NCBI GenBank assembly: GCA_965178125.1
Contig: OZ237743.1
Span: 62,001 to 126,000, forward strand
From: Bilabrum cf. latius
Lineage: Eukaryota; Bigyra: Bicosoecida; Bigyra; Bicosoecida
Direction of reading: 5' to 3'
Length of the DNA stretch: 64,000 nucleotides
The translations under genes and the position numbers were made by a program. Each line of letters opens with the position of its first letter. Positions within the stretch are counted from its first letter, which is position 1. This document shows, piece after piece, positions 23,701-33,991 of this stretch. Under the pieces are notes generated by a model, which worked only from the letters and a program-made list of their open reading frames with translations, was not told where the DNA came from and ran no database searches.

Positions 23701-26250
23701 CCAGCTCCCAGCGGCAAGCATCATCCCCCGGCTCCCAGCGGCAAGCATCATCCCCCGGCTCCCAGCGGCAAGCACTCGCCCCCGCCACCACCTGGCGGCA
23801 AGCATCATCCCCCGGCTCCCAGCGGCAAGCACTCGCCCCCGCCAGCTCCCAGCGGCAAGCATCATCCCCCGGCTCCCAGCGGCAAGCACTCGCCCCAGCC
23901 AGCTCCCAGCGGCAAGCATCATCCCCCGGCTCCCAGCGGCAAGCATCATCCCCCGGCTCCCAGCGGCAAGCACTCGCCCCCGCCACCACCTGGCGGCAAG
24001 CATCATCCCCCGGCTCCCAGCGGCAAGCACTCGCCCCCGCCACCACCTGGTGGCAAGCATCATCCCCCGGCTCCCAGCGGCAAGCATCATCCCCCGGCTC
24101 CCAGCGGCAAGCACTCGCCCCCGCCACCACCTGGCGGCAAGCATCATCCCCCGGCTCCCAGCGGCAAGCACTCGCCCCCGCCAGCTCCCAGCGGCAAGCA
24201 TCATCCCCCGGCTCCCAGCGGCAAGCATCATCCCCCGGCTCCCAGCGGCAAGCACTCGCCCCCGCCAGCTCCCAGCGGCAAGCATCATCCCCCGGCTCCC
24301 AGCGGCAAGCATCATCCCCCGGCTCCCAGCGGCAAGCACTCGCCCCCGCCACCACCTGGCGGCAAGCATCATCCCCCGGCTCCCAGCGGCAAGCACTCGC
24401 CCCCGCCACCACCTGGCGGCAAGCATCATCCCCCGGCTCCCAGCGGCAAGCACTCGCCCCCGCCAGCTCCCAGCGGCAAGCATCCCCCGCCAGCTCTGCT
24501 GACCGATGTTTACTCGCCTGGTGGTGGCAGCCAGGCGGCAGCAGAGCAGCAGGGCCAGCAGGGCCAGGACAAGCCAGTCCGCCCCAGAGGACCCAGCCCC
24601 AAGTCGGCCCGCATGAGCCCATCGAGTCAGAGGGAGGGCAAGGGCTCCTCACCCCCCTCCTCGTCCTCCCCCTCCCCTTCCAAGCCCCCAGGGACCCCCG
24701 AGGCCCTCCGCCGGCGAGGCTCTCTGAGGCAGTTCCACAGGCAGTCAGGCAGCTCCCCCCTGGCTCAGGGAGACAAGGCATCCCTCCAGCTCGGAGGGAA
24801 TGGGCCGGCCTCCTCTTCCAGTCCCGGGGAACAGTCGCCTAGGTTGTCAGGCGGTGCCTCGCCAGGTCCAGTGACCCTGCCGCCAGGGCACGCGGGGGGA
24901 TCCGCAGAAGATACCACCCCGCCTTCTTTCTGTTCCCCCCTAGTTGCCTCCAAGGCTCCTACACCGCTCGAGGCAGCCCTGAGGCACGTCGCGAGCCGCA
25001 GCGGGCGGGTGCTGGCTCGGGCCCTGAGCCACCCCAGCCAGCGTGGCAGGCGATCAGCCGTGATGACGAGTGTGTTCGAAGCTGTGGATGCAGATGGCTC
25101 CGGATCCATCGAGTGGGGAGAGCTGACCACGTACGTGCGAGCACACGCAAACGGCCAGCAGGAGGCGAAGGAGAGCGGGTAGACGAAGAGTGAAGGGGAG
25201 GGCGAGCACGTAGAGGAGGAGGAGGAGCAGGAAGGGGGCATCCCACGGAGCGTGCACGTGCTGTTCTGCGAGGTGCTGCGAGCGGCGCCCAGCCTCAGGG
25301 AGCTCTTCGACAGGTATGACCTGGACGGGAATGGGTCACTGAGCCACGGGGAGTTTTTGCTGCTGGGGGAGGACGTGTTCGTGAAGGGTGGCCCGCAGGT
25401 GGTGGAGCTCCGAGAGAGGCAGATGCAGGAGAGCAGGGACAGGGCCAGGGAGTTGGGGAACAAGGTGGTGGAGAGAGCTGCCAAGGAACAAGGAGAAGGA
25501 GCACGAGCAGAACCATAGGGAGTGGGGAATCGCCAGCACGGAGGTCTAGGCCCCGCATCGGGAGCGGGAGTGGGTATGCAGACAGGAGCAGGAGCAGGGG
25601 CTGGGAGCTCTATGGACTCCGCAGCGACACCAGCGGACGGCGATTTGGACTCCGGATACAAGCTGGCCCAGCGTGCCGCCTTTGCACCCATGCTGGCTGG
25701 GATGGGCGGCAGCAGCCGTCGGCTGGACCGGCTGTCCAGGGCCAGCGCGAGCAGCGGCGGCGGGGGCGGGGGGGCTGCCTCACCTTCCGCCTTCGGGGGC
25801 GCGGGTGTGACGAGTGCTTCGGTGCAGGGCCCTTCCTCCTCGCCGGCCTCCTCGCCGTCGTCCCCAGCGTCGAGCTGGGTGGGGCCTCGCCCCAAGCGAC
25901 CGTCCATCAAGCCGCCCAAGCCGTCGACTTAGCCGGCCGACACAGTGGGAGGCAAGGACACAGTGGGAGACAAGGACACAGGTGCTGGCGGTAGCTCTGG
26001 GACAGGCAGTGCAGCGGCAGGCCCCCCACCCAGCACTGAGCAGAAGGAAGCTTAGCCTGCTAGCAAGTCATCGGCACCCGCTTCGGCCCAGCCGCAGGCC
26101 CCCCCGCCTGCACGAGGCGCTGCCGGTGCCAGCAGTGCATCGGGGGCGCACAGGGCGGCAGGCAGACCCAGGAAGCCGAAGGGTGTGGGGCCAGGACAGG
26201 TGCCTGCAAAGTCACCGCCTCCGCCTCCTGGCATGGGTGGCGCCCCGTAA
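20731..26250 (+). CDS. Large protein with GKHHPPAPS minisatellite and two EF-hands
   Basis: A single frame of 1,839 residues from ATG 20731 to a TAA stop at 26248-26250, reading seven TAG codons as sense. One TAG (21601) lies within a Gln run (NQQLQ-TAG-QSQS). Layout: a low-complexity Arg/Gln/Ser N-terminal region; a helical, coiled-coil-like part (about residues 340-440: RLEQDLLAKAKQSKKRAREV); Ser/Pro-rich sequence; then about 1.26 kb of tandem repeats encoding GKHHPPAPS and GKHSPPPAPS units (about residues 830-1250). Next are a canonical EF-hand (VFEAVDADGSGSIEWGEL) and another (LFDRYDLDGNGSLSHGEF) separated by an acidic stretch, and a disordered Pro/Ala tail. Calcium binding is well supported. 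The His-rich repeat might bind metal or act as a flexible spacer; that is inference. No whole-length family recognised. The 5' end may include a missed exon. Confidence 0.7.
23222..24487 (+). repeat. Coding minisatellite, 27- and 30-bp units, about 44 copies
   Basis: Tandem units of two lengths alternate in higher-order patterns: a 27-base unit coding GKHHPPAPS and 30-base units coding GKHSPPPAPS or GKHSPPPPPG. Units differ by only a few bases across the array and all keep frame. Long runs of identical neighbours indicate repeated unequal crossing-over or slippage. Confidence 0.95.
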
Positions 26251-26449
26251 ACCAGGTGTCTGGTGGGCAGAACTGGCGCACCGCAGCCACGTCTTTGCCT
26301 CATGATGAGTTCCGGTTTGGAGAGTCCCCCCGCGTCGAGATTTCATATCAATTTTGCGTGCAGTTGCGTTTATTCTGCTCAATATTTTGGGTCCCACTCG
26401 ACTGGTCAGTAAAACGCGTCTCGTCTGGGCACGCTGTCTGTCGATATCC

Positions 26450-27676
26450 ATGCCGAAGCACAAGTTCTATGCAGTTTAGGCGGGCCGTAGAAAAGGAATT
26501 TTTTTGAGCTGGGACCAGTGCCAGAAGCAAGTGTCTGGATTTCCAAATGCTTCCTTCAAGAAGTTTTCTAATCGATCTGACGCCGAAAAGTTTGCGTTTG
26601 GGCTGGCCGCGACGTCTGGCACTGGCAGGGCTCCCGAGGACGCCATTCGGCCGAGCCGACAACCTCGGGGACCTCGGGCTCCTAGTGCGCCCCGGGCGCC
26701 CCGAGATGGCCGCCGGCGGGCAAGCAGCACGAGTAGAAGTGCAGCGGCAAAGAAGCGTGCTGTATCAGAGGCTATATCATTTCCCGAAGGCGAGGCCGAC
26801 ACGTTTGTCATGCAGTTCGACGGCGCTTCTCGAGGGAACCCAGGGCTCGCCGGGGGCGGGGCACACCTGATGGATTCGGACCGCAACGAACTAGGGCGGG
26901 CCATTGCGCGCTGGCCGCACGGACTTGACCGCGTGATGCACGACGGTCACTTCGACGGCGCCAAGGAGGTCCCTGGGGCTGGGATGGGCGCCGAGACTGC
27001 CCTCTGGTTGCAGGCACGCAGGAGGGGCAAGGGGCTGGGCACCAGCAACCAGGGAGAGTATCTGGGTCTCCTCGCGGGTCTGTGTCTTGCCAGGGACCTC
27101 CTCGCGGTTCCGCTGCTGGCGGGGCGCCGCGGGCTAACGACGGCCCAGGCACGCGCTGCTTTCGTGCGGGGCGTGGGGGATGCGGAGGGGGGCGAGGGGG
27201 ATGGAGTTGGGGAAGGGGTAGGGAGGAGCGGGGCAGCAAAAGGTGGTGCCGAAGGCGCCAGTGCTGCAGCAGCTTCGTCTTCGCACCCATCCCCGTAGGT
27301 TGCTTGCTCGTCCAGCCGTGCCGTGCCTCGCGGTCTGTCCCACACGCGGGCCCGACTGGTGCTGCTGGGCGACTCGCAGCTGATAGTGAGGCAGCTGAGA
27401 GGCTCATACAGCGTCAAGTCGGACTCAATTCTCGTGCTGCACAAGCGTGCACTGCAGCTGCTGGACCGGCTTTGGTCCGCAGGAGTGCACTGCGACCCCA
27501 GCAGCGACATTGGGCATGTACCTCGGGCGCACAACGCCGTGGCAGACGCTCTGGCCAATGAGGCTGTGGACCTGCCCGAGGGTGAGCACTTCAAAGAGGC
27601 GCTAGTGAGGGACAGGGGGCAAGCAAAAGGCAAGAGTGGGGCATCTGGCGCTAGTGAGGAGGACAGCCTGAACTGA
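26450..27676 (+). CDS. RNH1: Ribonuclease H1 with N-terminal hybrid-binding domain
   Basis: Degrades the RNA strand of RNA:DNA hybrids. The protein is 408 residues, from ATG 26450 to TGA 27674-27676. Residues 1-50 form the hybrid-binding (caulimovirus-VI-like) domain: KFYAV-TAG-AGRKRGIF, then SWDQCQKQVSGFPNASFKKF. A basic linker follows, then the RNase H fold with the four acidic catalytic residues: Asp in FDGASRGNPG, Glu in TSNQGEYLGL, Asp in LLGDSQLIV, and Asp in HNAVADALANEAVD. A long insertion (about residues 220-285, Gly/Glu/Ala-rich, containing a second TAG) separates the second and third motifs. Without TAG as sense, both the start and the last two catalytic motifs would be cut off. 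Nuclear or mitochondrial location is not obvious. A TTCCGGTTT box lies about 140 bases upstream. Confidence 0.9.
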
Positions 27677-27890
27677 CTGCAGTTCTTTTCCGTGATGCAG
27701 GGTCGCGATCAGCTGCCTGGTAGACTCCTTCGAGTTGCTAACCTTTCAATAGCACGTGGCAAGCTGGTGGCGGTCGACGGTGTGACGAGCTCGTTAAGTT
27801 CCGGTTTCGTAGCAGCACCGCGGTGGGTTGGGCAGGGCTAGCGAGTCTTATCTCACACTTTGGCATCTCAACCTTGAGCGCAAGGGCAAC

Positions 27891-28244
27891 ATGGCAGCAG
27901 CAGAGGGTAAAACACCATCACATGTACGCTTAAATGTGACTGTGACGCTGGACAAGTCGGACACGACTCTAGTGGACGATTACAAGAAGTGGGTTAGCGC
28001 GCACTGCCCGGTCGTGATCGAAAACGGGGCCACGAGCGGTGAGATCCTGCAGCTGCGGACGGCCGAGGGTGAGGATGCGAAGTTCCTATCGACGTACGTG
28101 TTTCCTTCCCAAGCTGCGCTGGACAAGTACGTCAAGGAGGTGGGCCCGAAGATGGCGGCTGACCTCGAGAAGTCTATAGGGGGACGCCCGATGACCTCTG
28201 AAGTAGCGGTCGGGAGCTGCTTCATCGCTGTCTCGGGCAAGTAA
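27891..28244 (+). CDS. DUF4286-like small protein, copy 1
   Basis: A 117-residue protein, start ATG 27891, stop TAA 28242-28244. It reads as a single ferredoxin-like alpha/beta domain: VRLNVTVTLDKSD, LVDDYKKWVSAHCPVVIENG, GEILQL, TYVFPSQAALDKYVKE, then GGRPMTSEVAVG. The pattern resembles DUF4286, a short family of unknown function. A close paralogue lies at 29497. The TAA stop is embedded in a perfect splice-donor-like GTAAGT, so a further exon cannot be excluded. Both copies share an upstream GTGGGTTGGGC segment and a TTCCGGTTT box about 80-90 bases before the ATG. An AATAAA sequence at 28373-28378 may be the polyadenylation signal. Confidence 0.6.
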   Translation: MAAAEGKTPSHVRLNVTVTLDKSDTTLVDDYKKWVSAHCPVVIENGATSGEILQLRTAEGEDAKFLSTYVFPSQAALDKYVKEVGPKMAADLEKSIGGRPMTSEVAVGSCFIAVSGK

Positions 28245-29056
28245 GTACTTGGACATCGAAATTTGGTATGTTTCCAGTCGGTGGTCCAGTGGAGCACTAG
28301 GCTGGTCAAAGAGGCCGGCTGCCAGGCTCCCGCTGTCTACTGGTGGGTTGGTGGTCACAGTTGGCCTCCTTGAATAAAAGACAGGTATACCTCCTGGCTG
28401 CAATAGTAGTCTATCACTATCTATATACAACAATGACATCATAGCTTTAAGTTTTAAGTTATCGATCAGCACAGAAGAAATAAACATGTTCAACCGGCGG
28501 CGAGGAGCAGAAGCCCAACATTTATTCGGAGAGATACAGTTCTTTGATCTGCGCATTCCGGTCGTGAATATGATCATTAGCAAAGGTGGCAGAGGCTGCT
28601 TAGAAAATAATGACTGAATACCTGTTGCTGTCCGTTCGCTCCCTACGATCCAAAATTCCGGATCGATTACGAGAAAGCAAGCAAGACGCAAAACAGCTAG
28701 ATAGATTCAGCAGGAGCAAAGCTTCCTGGAAACTAACACGTAAAATGTGCACATATCTTAGGAAGGCTGCCAACTTACAGCCGCAGTAGTGCCGCCAGTG
28801 GGGCACTTGTCAGATCCATGCAATTTGATAGACCGCCAAGCGCAAGGCTGACTATCCAAGCGAATGGAGACCACCGGCAGAAGCATGCATATGTGCACCA
28901 TGAATGCTACCTCTGCAGAGGATCGCCTACCAGGCTTGGAGGCCGAAGCTACCGCAACAACCGAGCTACTAGAACGCCAGCAGCAAGTAACAATTGGATA
29001 AGGGCACATATGAGCCCACAATACTCCCTTTAAATATGTAGGCTTCGCTTCATTGC
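28245..29056. other. AT-richer intergenic region
   Basis: About 810 bases without a supportable gene, noticeably lower in GC than its surroundings. It begins with the 3' end of the DUF4286-like gene. I see no RNA gene or repeat. In the duplicated layout it corresponds to the region after copy 2 (29878-30653), but the two stretches are not obviously alike by eye. Confidence 0.45.
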
Positions 29057-29360
29057 TATCCTGTCCAGCCAACTCCCGCTCGCCATCCCTCCTGCGCTGC
29101 CTCAGATCCCCCGCGAATACCTCGTGTCTACGCGGCGACACGCAGGGCAGCACCACGTCCACCAGCAGAGCGCGCCACTGCTCCAATGTTTCGATCTTTG
29201 CGTCGCTACCACTGCCCCCATTGGCTGCTTCGGACGCGCCCAGCACTCCGCCCTGCCCCTGCTTCGTCCCCTCACACACCCCCATTAGCCGTTCTACTAG
29301 TGCACTGGCCCGCGAGGCGTCCCCCGCCCACACGCACAGCTGGGCATACGCTTGGGTGCT
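29057..29360 (-). pseudogene. Duplicated fragment of the HIRA C-terminal coding region
   Basis: About 265 bases (29093-29357) match 30872-31136 of the intact HIRA gene with only about six mismatches. The reading frame is preserved (AYAQLCVWAGDASRASALVE and CVSPRRHEVFAG can be read) but the copy lacks everything upstream and diverges sharply on both flanks. It has no start context of its own, so I treat it as a truncated copy. It sits just upstream of the second DUF4286-like gene, at the junction of a tandem duplication. Confidence 0.8.
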
Positions 29361-29496
29361 ATAGTCATACAACTATGCACCAGCACGCTGCAAGAACACT
29401 CGATATCGGATATTTCCGGTTTATGAGCGCCGCGGCGCCAGTGGGTTGGGCTGCGCAGTCACATTTAGGCGTCTCAATCTCGAGTACGGAGGCAAC

Positions 29497-29877
29497 ATGG
29501 CAGGTCTGGAAGAGAGATCGCCGTCGCATGTGAGGTTGAACGTGACTACCACGCTGGGCAAGTCCGACGCAGCGCTGGTGGAAGACTACAAGAAGTTTGT
29601 CACGGCGCACTACCCGATCGTGATGGAGCATGGCGCAACGAGCGGTGAGATCCTGCAGCTGCAGACGGCTGAAGGGGAGGATGCGAAGTTCCTGTCGACG
29701 TATGTATTCCCCTCGCAAGCTGCGCTGGACACGTACCTGAAGGAGGCCGGCCCGAAGATTGTGGCTGCGAGGGAGAAGCATCTTGGCGGGCGACCTCTCT
29801 CCTCAGAAGTCGCAATCGGAAACTGCGTTATCGCCAGCTCAAGCGGCGACGTAGGGCGTGTGTGTTTAATTCTATGA
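29497..29877 (+). CDS. DUF4286-like small protein, copy 2
   Basis: A 126-residue paralogue of the gene at 27891, from ATG 29497 to TGA 29875-29877. The core is strongly conserved (ATSGEILQL, EGEDAKFLSTYVFPSQAALD, GGRP) while the C-terminus differs (SSSGDVGRVCLIL against SGK). By eye the central DNA is near 85-90% identical, so the pair arose by tandem duplication but has had time to diverge. The conserved ALLVDVV-type HIRA scrap immediately upstream marks the duplication boundary. AATAAA at 30039-30044 may be its polyadenylation signal. The function is unknown, as for copy 1. Confidence 0.6.
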   Translation: MAGLEERSPSHVRLNVTTTLGKSDAALVEDYKKFVTAHYPIVMEHGATSGEILQLQTAEGEDAKFLSTYVFPSQAALDTYLKEAGPKIVAAREKHLGGRPLSSEVAIGNCVIASSSGDVGRVCLIL

Positions 29878-30653
29878 GGCGGGGCGGCACGTCTAGGGTA
29901 ATGCAATGTAGCTGGAGGATAGGGCTTCTCACGGCTGCAGAGCTAGAGCCTCGATTGCACCAGTGTGGGTTGGAGCTTATTTTTTCCAGGTCTTTATGAA
30001 TGTCAGTTCCACTGTGGTCATATTATCCAATAATTGAAAATAAATCACTCATACGAAATGGGCCAGAAGTATAAAAGGGCGTACTGGTAGTACATGGGGC
30101 TTTTGTTCGAACGAGACGGCCAATTGGTAGGATGGCATCACCGCAGTCTCTGGCAGACGAGCAACCTAGTCGCCTTAAATTCATATAAGTTGGTAAATTG
30201 ATCCACTCTATCGCATTTCTATCTGCGGCTGCTCACTTGCGATCGCGTAGTGGTCGCAGAACAATGGCTTCGGCATGCGATCCTTGTTCCATGCGCGAGT
30301 GAAGCCTCTCAAAGCCCTTTGATTGCCGCGGTGTGCCGCATGCTTCTCCCAAATCTAAGTGGAATTATCCGACTCATGACTCCTCTTTCGCTGCTTTGCC
30401 TTGGTCTCCATAAAGCCCTAGACATTTAGCGTGCGACCGCTGCCAATCAAGCACAATGAATCGGATCACAAACGATTCAGTGTGTTCAACAATAGGATGT
30501 TTGTTCGCCGGTCTAACCGAAGAGATATTAGCTCGCAGCGCCCTTGGCTTCCAAACCCATCCCGGATGCTGGACGCTGTCCTGGGCTAGCCTACACGAAG
30601 GAGAATTTTTCCAATTGAACGGATCAGCTGTACTCCAATGCAAGGACGCAACT
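29878..30653. other. Intergenic region between convergent genes
   Basis: About 776 AT-richer bases between the second DUF4286-like gene and the end of HIRA. A minus-strand open frame (30374-30691) exists but is in a different frame from HIRA and has no recognisable content. No RNA gene or repeat is seen. Confidence 0.4.
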
Positions 30654-33600
30654 TCATGCTGATTGGCCGCGGTCCTACAGTAATGAGGCAACTGCTGCCT
30701 CCACAGGCGAGGGGCCGGCCCCGAGCTTCTCTAGAGGGCTTGTCGCGCCTGCAGACCCCACTCCCGCCAGCAGCAGCTCATCTTCCAGAGCCAGGTGTCC
30801 CGATGCGTTCTCCTTTCTTTGCTTTTTCTTCCCCTTGCTCGCGGCAGTCCCTGCCTCGCCCAAATCCCCCCAGCGCTGCCTCAGCTCCCCCGCGAATACC
30901 TCGTGTCTACGCGGCGACACGCAGGGCAGCACCACGTCCACCAGCAGAGCGCGCCACTGCTCCAATGTTTCGATCTTTGCGTCGCTACCACTGCCCCCAT
31001 TGGCTGCTTCGGACGTTCCCAGCACTCCGCCCTGCCCCTGCTTCGTCCCCTCACACACCCCCATCAGCCATTCTACTAGTGCACTGGCCCGCGAGGCGTC
31101 CCCCGCCCACACGCACAGCTGGGCATACGCTCGGGTCCACACCACCTCCTCCACACTGGGGGCATACTCATCACACCATGATCCGGCTCCGAATCCCCCC
31201 GCTCTCCGCACCGCCCTCGCGGCCCACAGCCGATCCTCGGCCTCCCCGAGACCGTCCACCAGCGCGCGAGCCGCCTGCAGCCGAGCGGCCTGATCCTGGT
31301 CCTGATCTGCTGCAGTCGAGGGGCGGACCCGGGCCCGGGGGCTCGCTTTTCCTTGTTCTCCGGGTTGTTCCCTGCCCCCCATAGAGGCAGAAGCAAGGAT
31401 CCTCGCGGCTGCATCGGCTGCTGCGTCGCACCTCGAAGCGATCTCGCCGATCTGGGCGCCTAGCCCATCAGTCTCTGACCCTGTCGACCCGCGGCCTCCC
31501 TCACGCGCGAGCCCTGCCGCCGCCACGGCCTCGGCTGACTGCACCAGCGCTGCCCTGAGGTCCCCGCCCAGTCCCCGCGCCCGCAGGACCAATGCACTGC
31601 CCCCCATCCCGCCCTCACCCTCGCCCTCGCCCTCGCCCTCGCCCACCCGCGCCGCCAAGCCCTCAAGTGCAGGCAGTGCACGGCGGGGCAGTACGGAGGG
31701 GAGGAGCCTCCATGCCCTGGCTCTCGTGTCAAAGACCATGTCCAGCACGGAGGGAGGAGCGGCGGCCGCCAGGGCCGGCGCATCTGCCCCGGGTGGGGCC
31801 CCGAGCCCTGCCTCGATCTGGACCAGGGGCCAGCCGCCGCGGCTGAGCCTGATCCCGCGGACGCGATGCACCATGGGCCACTGGGCTGTGGGGCCGACCC
31901 GGGTACCTGCTGCCCCCGTCCCCGCCCCTCCTGCAGCTGGAACTGACGAAGCAGTCGCGATGCCCGCCTCGGCTGCGGCCGCCGATGCCCGAGCCAGGGC
32001 AGGCGCGACCGAGCACACACAGTCCGCCACCAGCTCGCCACTACCCCCGCCCCGGCCTCCCCTGTCCTCGAGAGACCACGCGATCAGCTGTCCATCTGCC
32101 CCCAGGGCACACACCCGCACTGAGGCAGACACGGCGCCCGCTCCTTTCCTATTCCCAGCAGACCCGTCTCCCTGTCGCACGTCCAGGTACATGGCCACGA
32201 CGGGCGCCCCCAAAGACACAGGCCCAGCCACCCGCTGGCCCGCCCCGCCCAGCAGAGCCACCTCCCCGGATTCAAAGCCGACTCCCACCAGCATGTCCGT
32301 CCTGCCCTCGTCCTGCTGGGCGCCTGTCCGCCTCCTCGCTGCGGCCACGGAGCACGCCCGTCCCGGCAGACGGGCCATCCACACGACCTCCTCGGCTCCA
32401 CCGGCCCGGCCAGAGGAAGCAGAGAATGAGGAGGAGGAGGAGGAAGGAGGAGGGGGCATCTGCGACCCTCCCGACTAGCCCACAGCCAGGGTGCCGCCAT
32501 TGCCACTTGTCCTACCGCTACTTGATGCGCCAATCACGGCGGCCGAGCCACCACCAGAGCCCTCAGTTCGCCTGCTCAGAGCCACAGTGGAAGTGAAGGC
32601 AGCAGCACCTGCCGCGACCAGTGCATTCGTGACGCCAACCCCCGCGCCAGCTCCTTGCACTACCGTGGGCTGCACCTGCACGCGGGCGGTCTCCGACAAA
32701 GAGGCTTGCACGCCGAGCACCACAGATCCGCCGGGCCCTGCGCTGACAGACCAACCCGCCCCGCTCCTCTGCCAACCACCGCCACCAACAGAGGATCCAG
32801 CGCCAGATGGCCCGTCACCTGCGCCCTCTGGGTGTGCCAGCAGCCAGGGGCGGCCGCTCGCGCGCGCAGATCTCAACGCAGGCATCGACCGCGCGGGCCA
32901 CCTGGTTGCAACCGCGTCGTGTGGAGCCACCCCCGGCAGGGCAAGGGCCATGCCAATGCCTGCCCCTCCCGCGGCCCCTCCTAGTGCGGACTGCAGCGCA
33001 GACAAGAGCCCCTGCATCCCCGGCCCGCCAGCACCAGCACCAGTCCCCCCTCCTGCTCCACCCCCCCTCGCCACCTGCCTCAGCGCCCTCGTCAGCGCCA
33101 GCACCCCTTCTCTCTCAGGCGTGCCCATCCCCGCCCCACCGTCGAACCCACCACCCAGCCCCATTCCCTCGTCTTCGTCTTCGTCCGCCCCACCGTCTCC
33201 ATCGAACCTCCTTGTGTCCCCTCTCCGCCTCTTGGCCGCCCGCCCCCTCTCACTCCCCCCCTCCTCGTCTCCATCCTCCAGCAGCTGTACCTCGTCGTCG
33301 TCATCCTCCCCCAGCTGCCCTAGCGCCTCCCCTCGCCCTCTCTTCTGCCCCGCCACTGGATACGCCCCTGCTCCCCCTCCTCCGCCCCTGGACCCATACT
33401 ACCCCCCCTCCCCTTCCCGCTCCACGATCTTCTTCGAGGCGGGGCCCTTCCACTGCAGCGCGTGCCTCTGCCTCCCTGTCCTCCTCGCCCTCCACCTGCA
33501 CCCGGGCACCGGACACAGGGGGGGCGGCTCCACCAGAGCGGCATAGCCGTCACCCCCTTCGCTGGCCTCTGCTTGTTCCCTGACAGCGCCTTCCTCTTCC

Positions 33601-33957
33601 AGCAGCCGATCCACGAGAGAGGCCACGTCATCAGAGGTATCGGCTCCTGCGGCACCGCCGCTGCTGTCGATGCTCCCGCCGTCCGCGTGCTCGAGCCATG
33701 CAGTGTCCCATGGAGCGGCGCGTGCAAATGCAGAGCCCCAGCCAGCAGCCGAGTCCACCGCGTGTGGCGCACCCCGATGCCCACCCACGTGCCCCTCTGG
33801 CAGCACCGGCGTTCCAAGCCGGGAGGCCGGTCCCACGGGCAGCATCAGCAGCGCCACGTGACCGCTGGCACTGCTGGCGAACAGCGGCAGAAACACCTCC
33901 AGGGGCTGATTGGTGCTCGGATCAGAGCTTCCGTTGGAGCCCATGTCACCCCCTTCA

Positions 33958-33991
<34 letters not shown>

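Noticed and set aside
23222-24487. CRISPR-like direct repeats
   Set aside because: Units are contiguous without unique spacers, stay in one coding frame, and lie within a eukaryotic EF-hand gene: a coding minisatellite.
28240-28276. A 37-base intron at the end of DUF4286-like copy 1
   Set aside because: The donor is good (GTAAGT) but the length is unlike the other introns and the extension would add little; the TAA stop gives a complete domain.
30374-30691. Minus-strand open frame overlapping the HIRA 3' end
   Set aside because: It is in a different frame from HIRA, has no recognisable content, and HIRA ends cleanly at TGA 30654.
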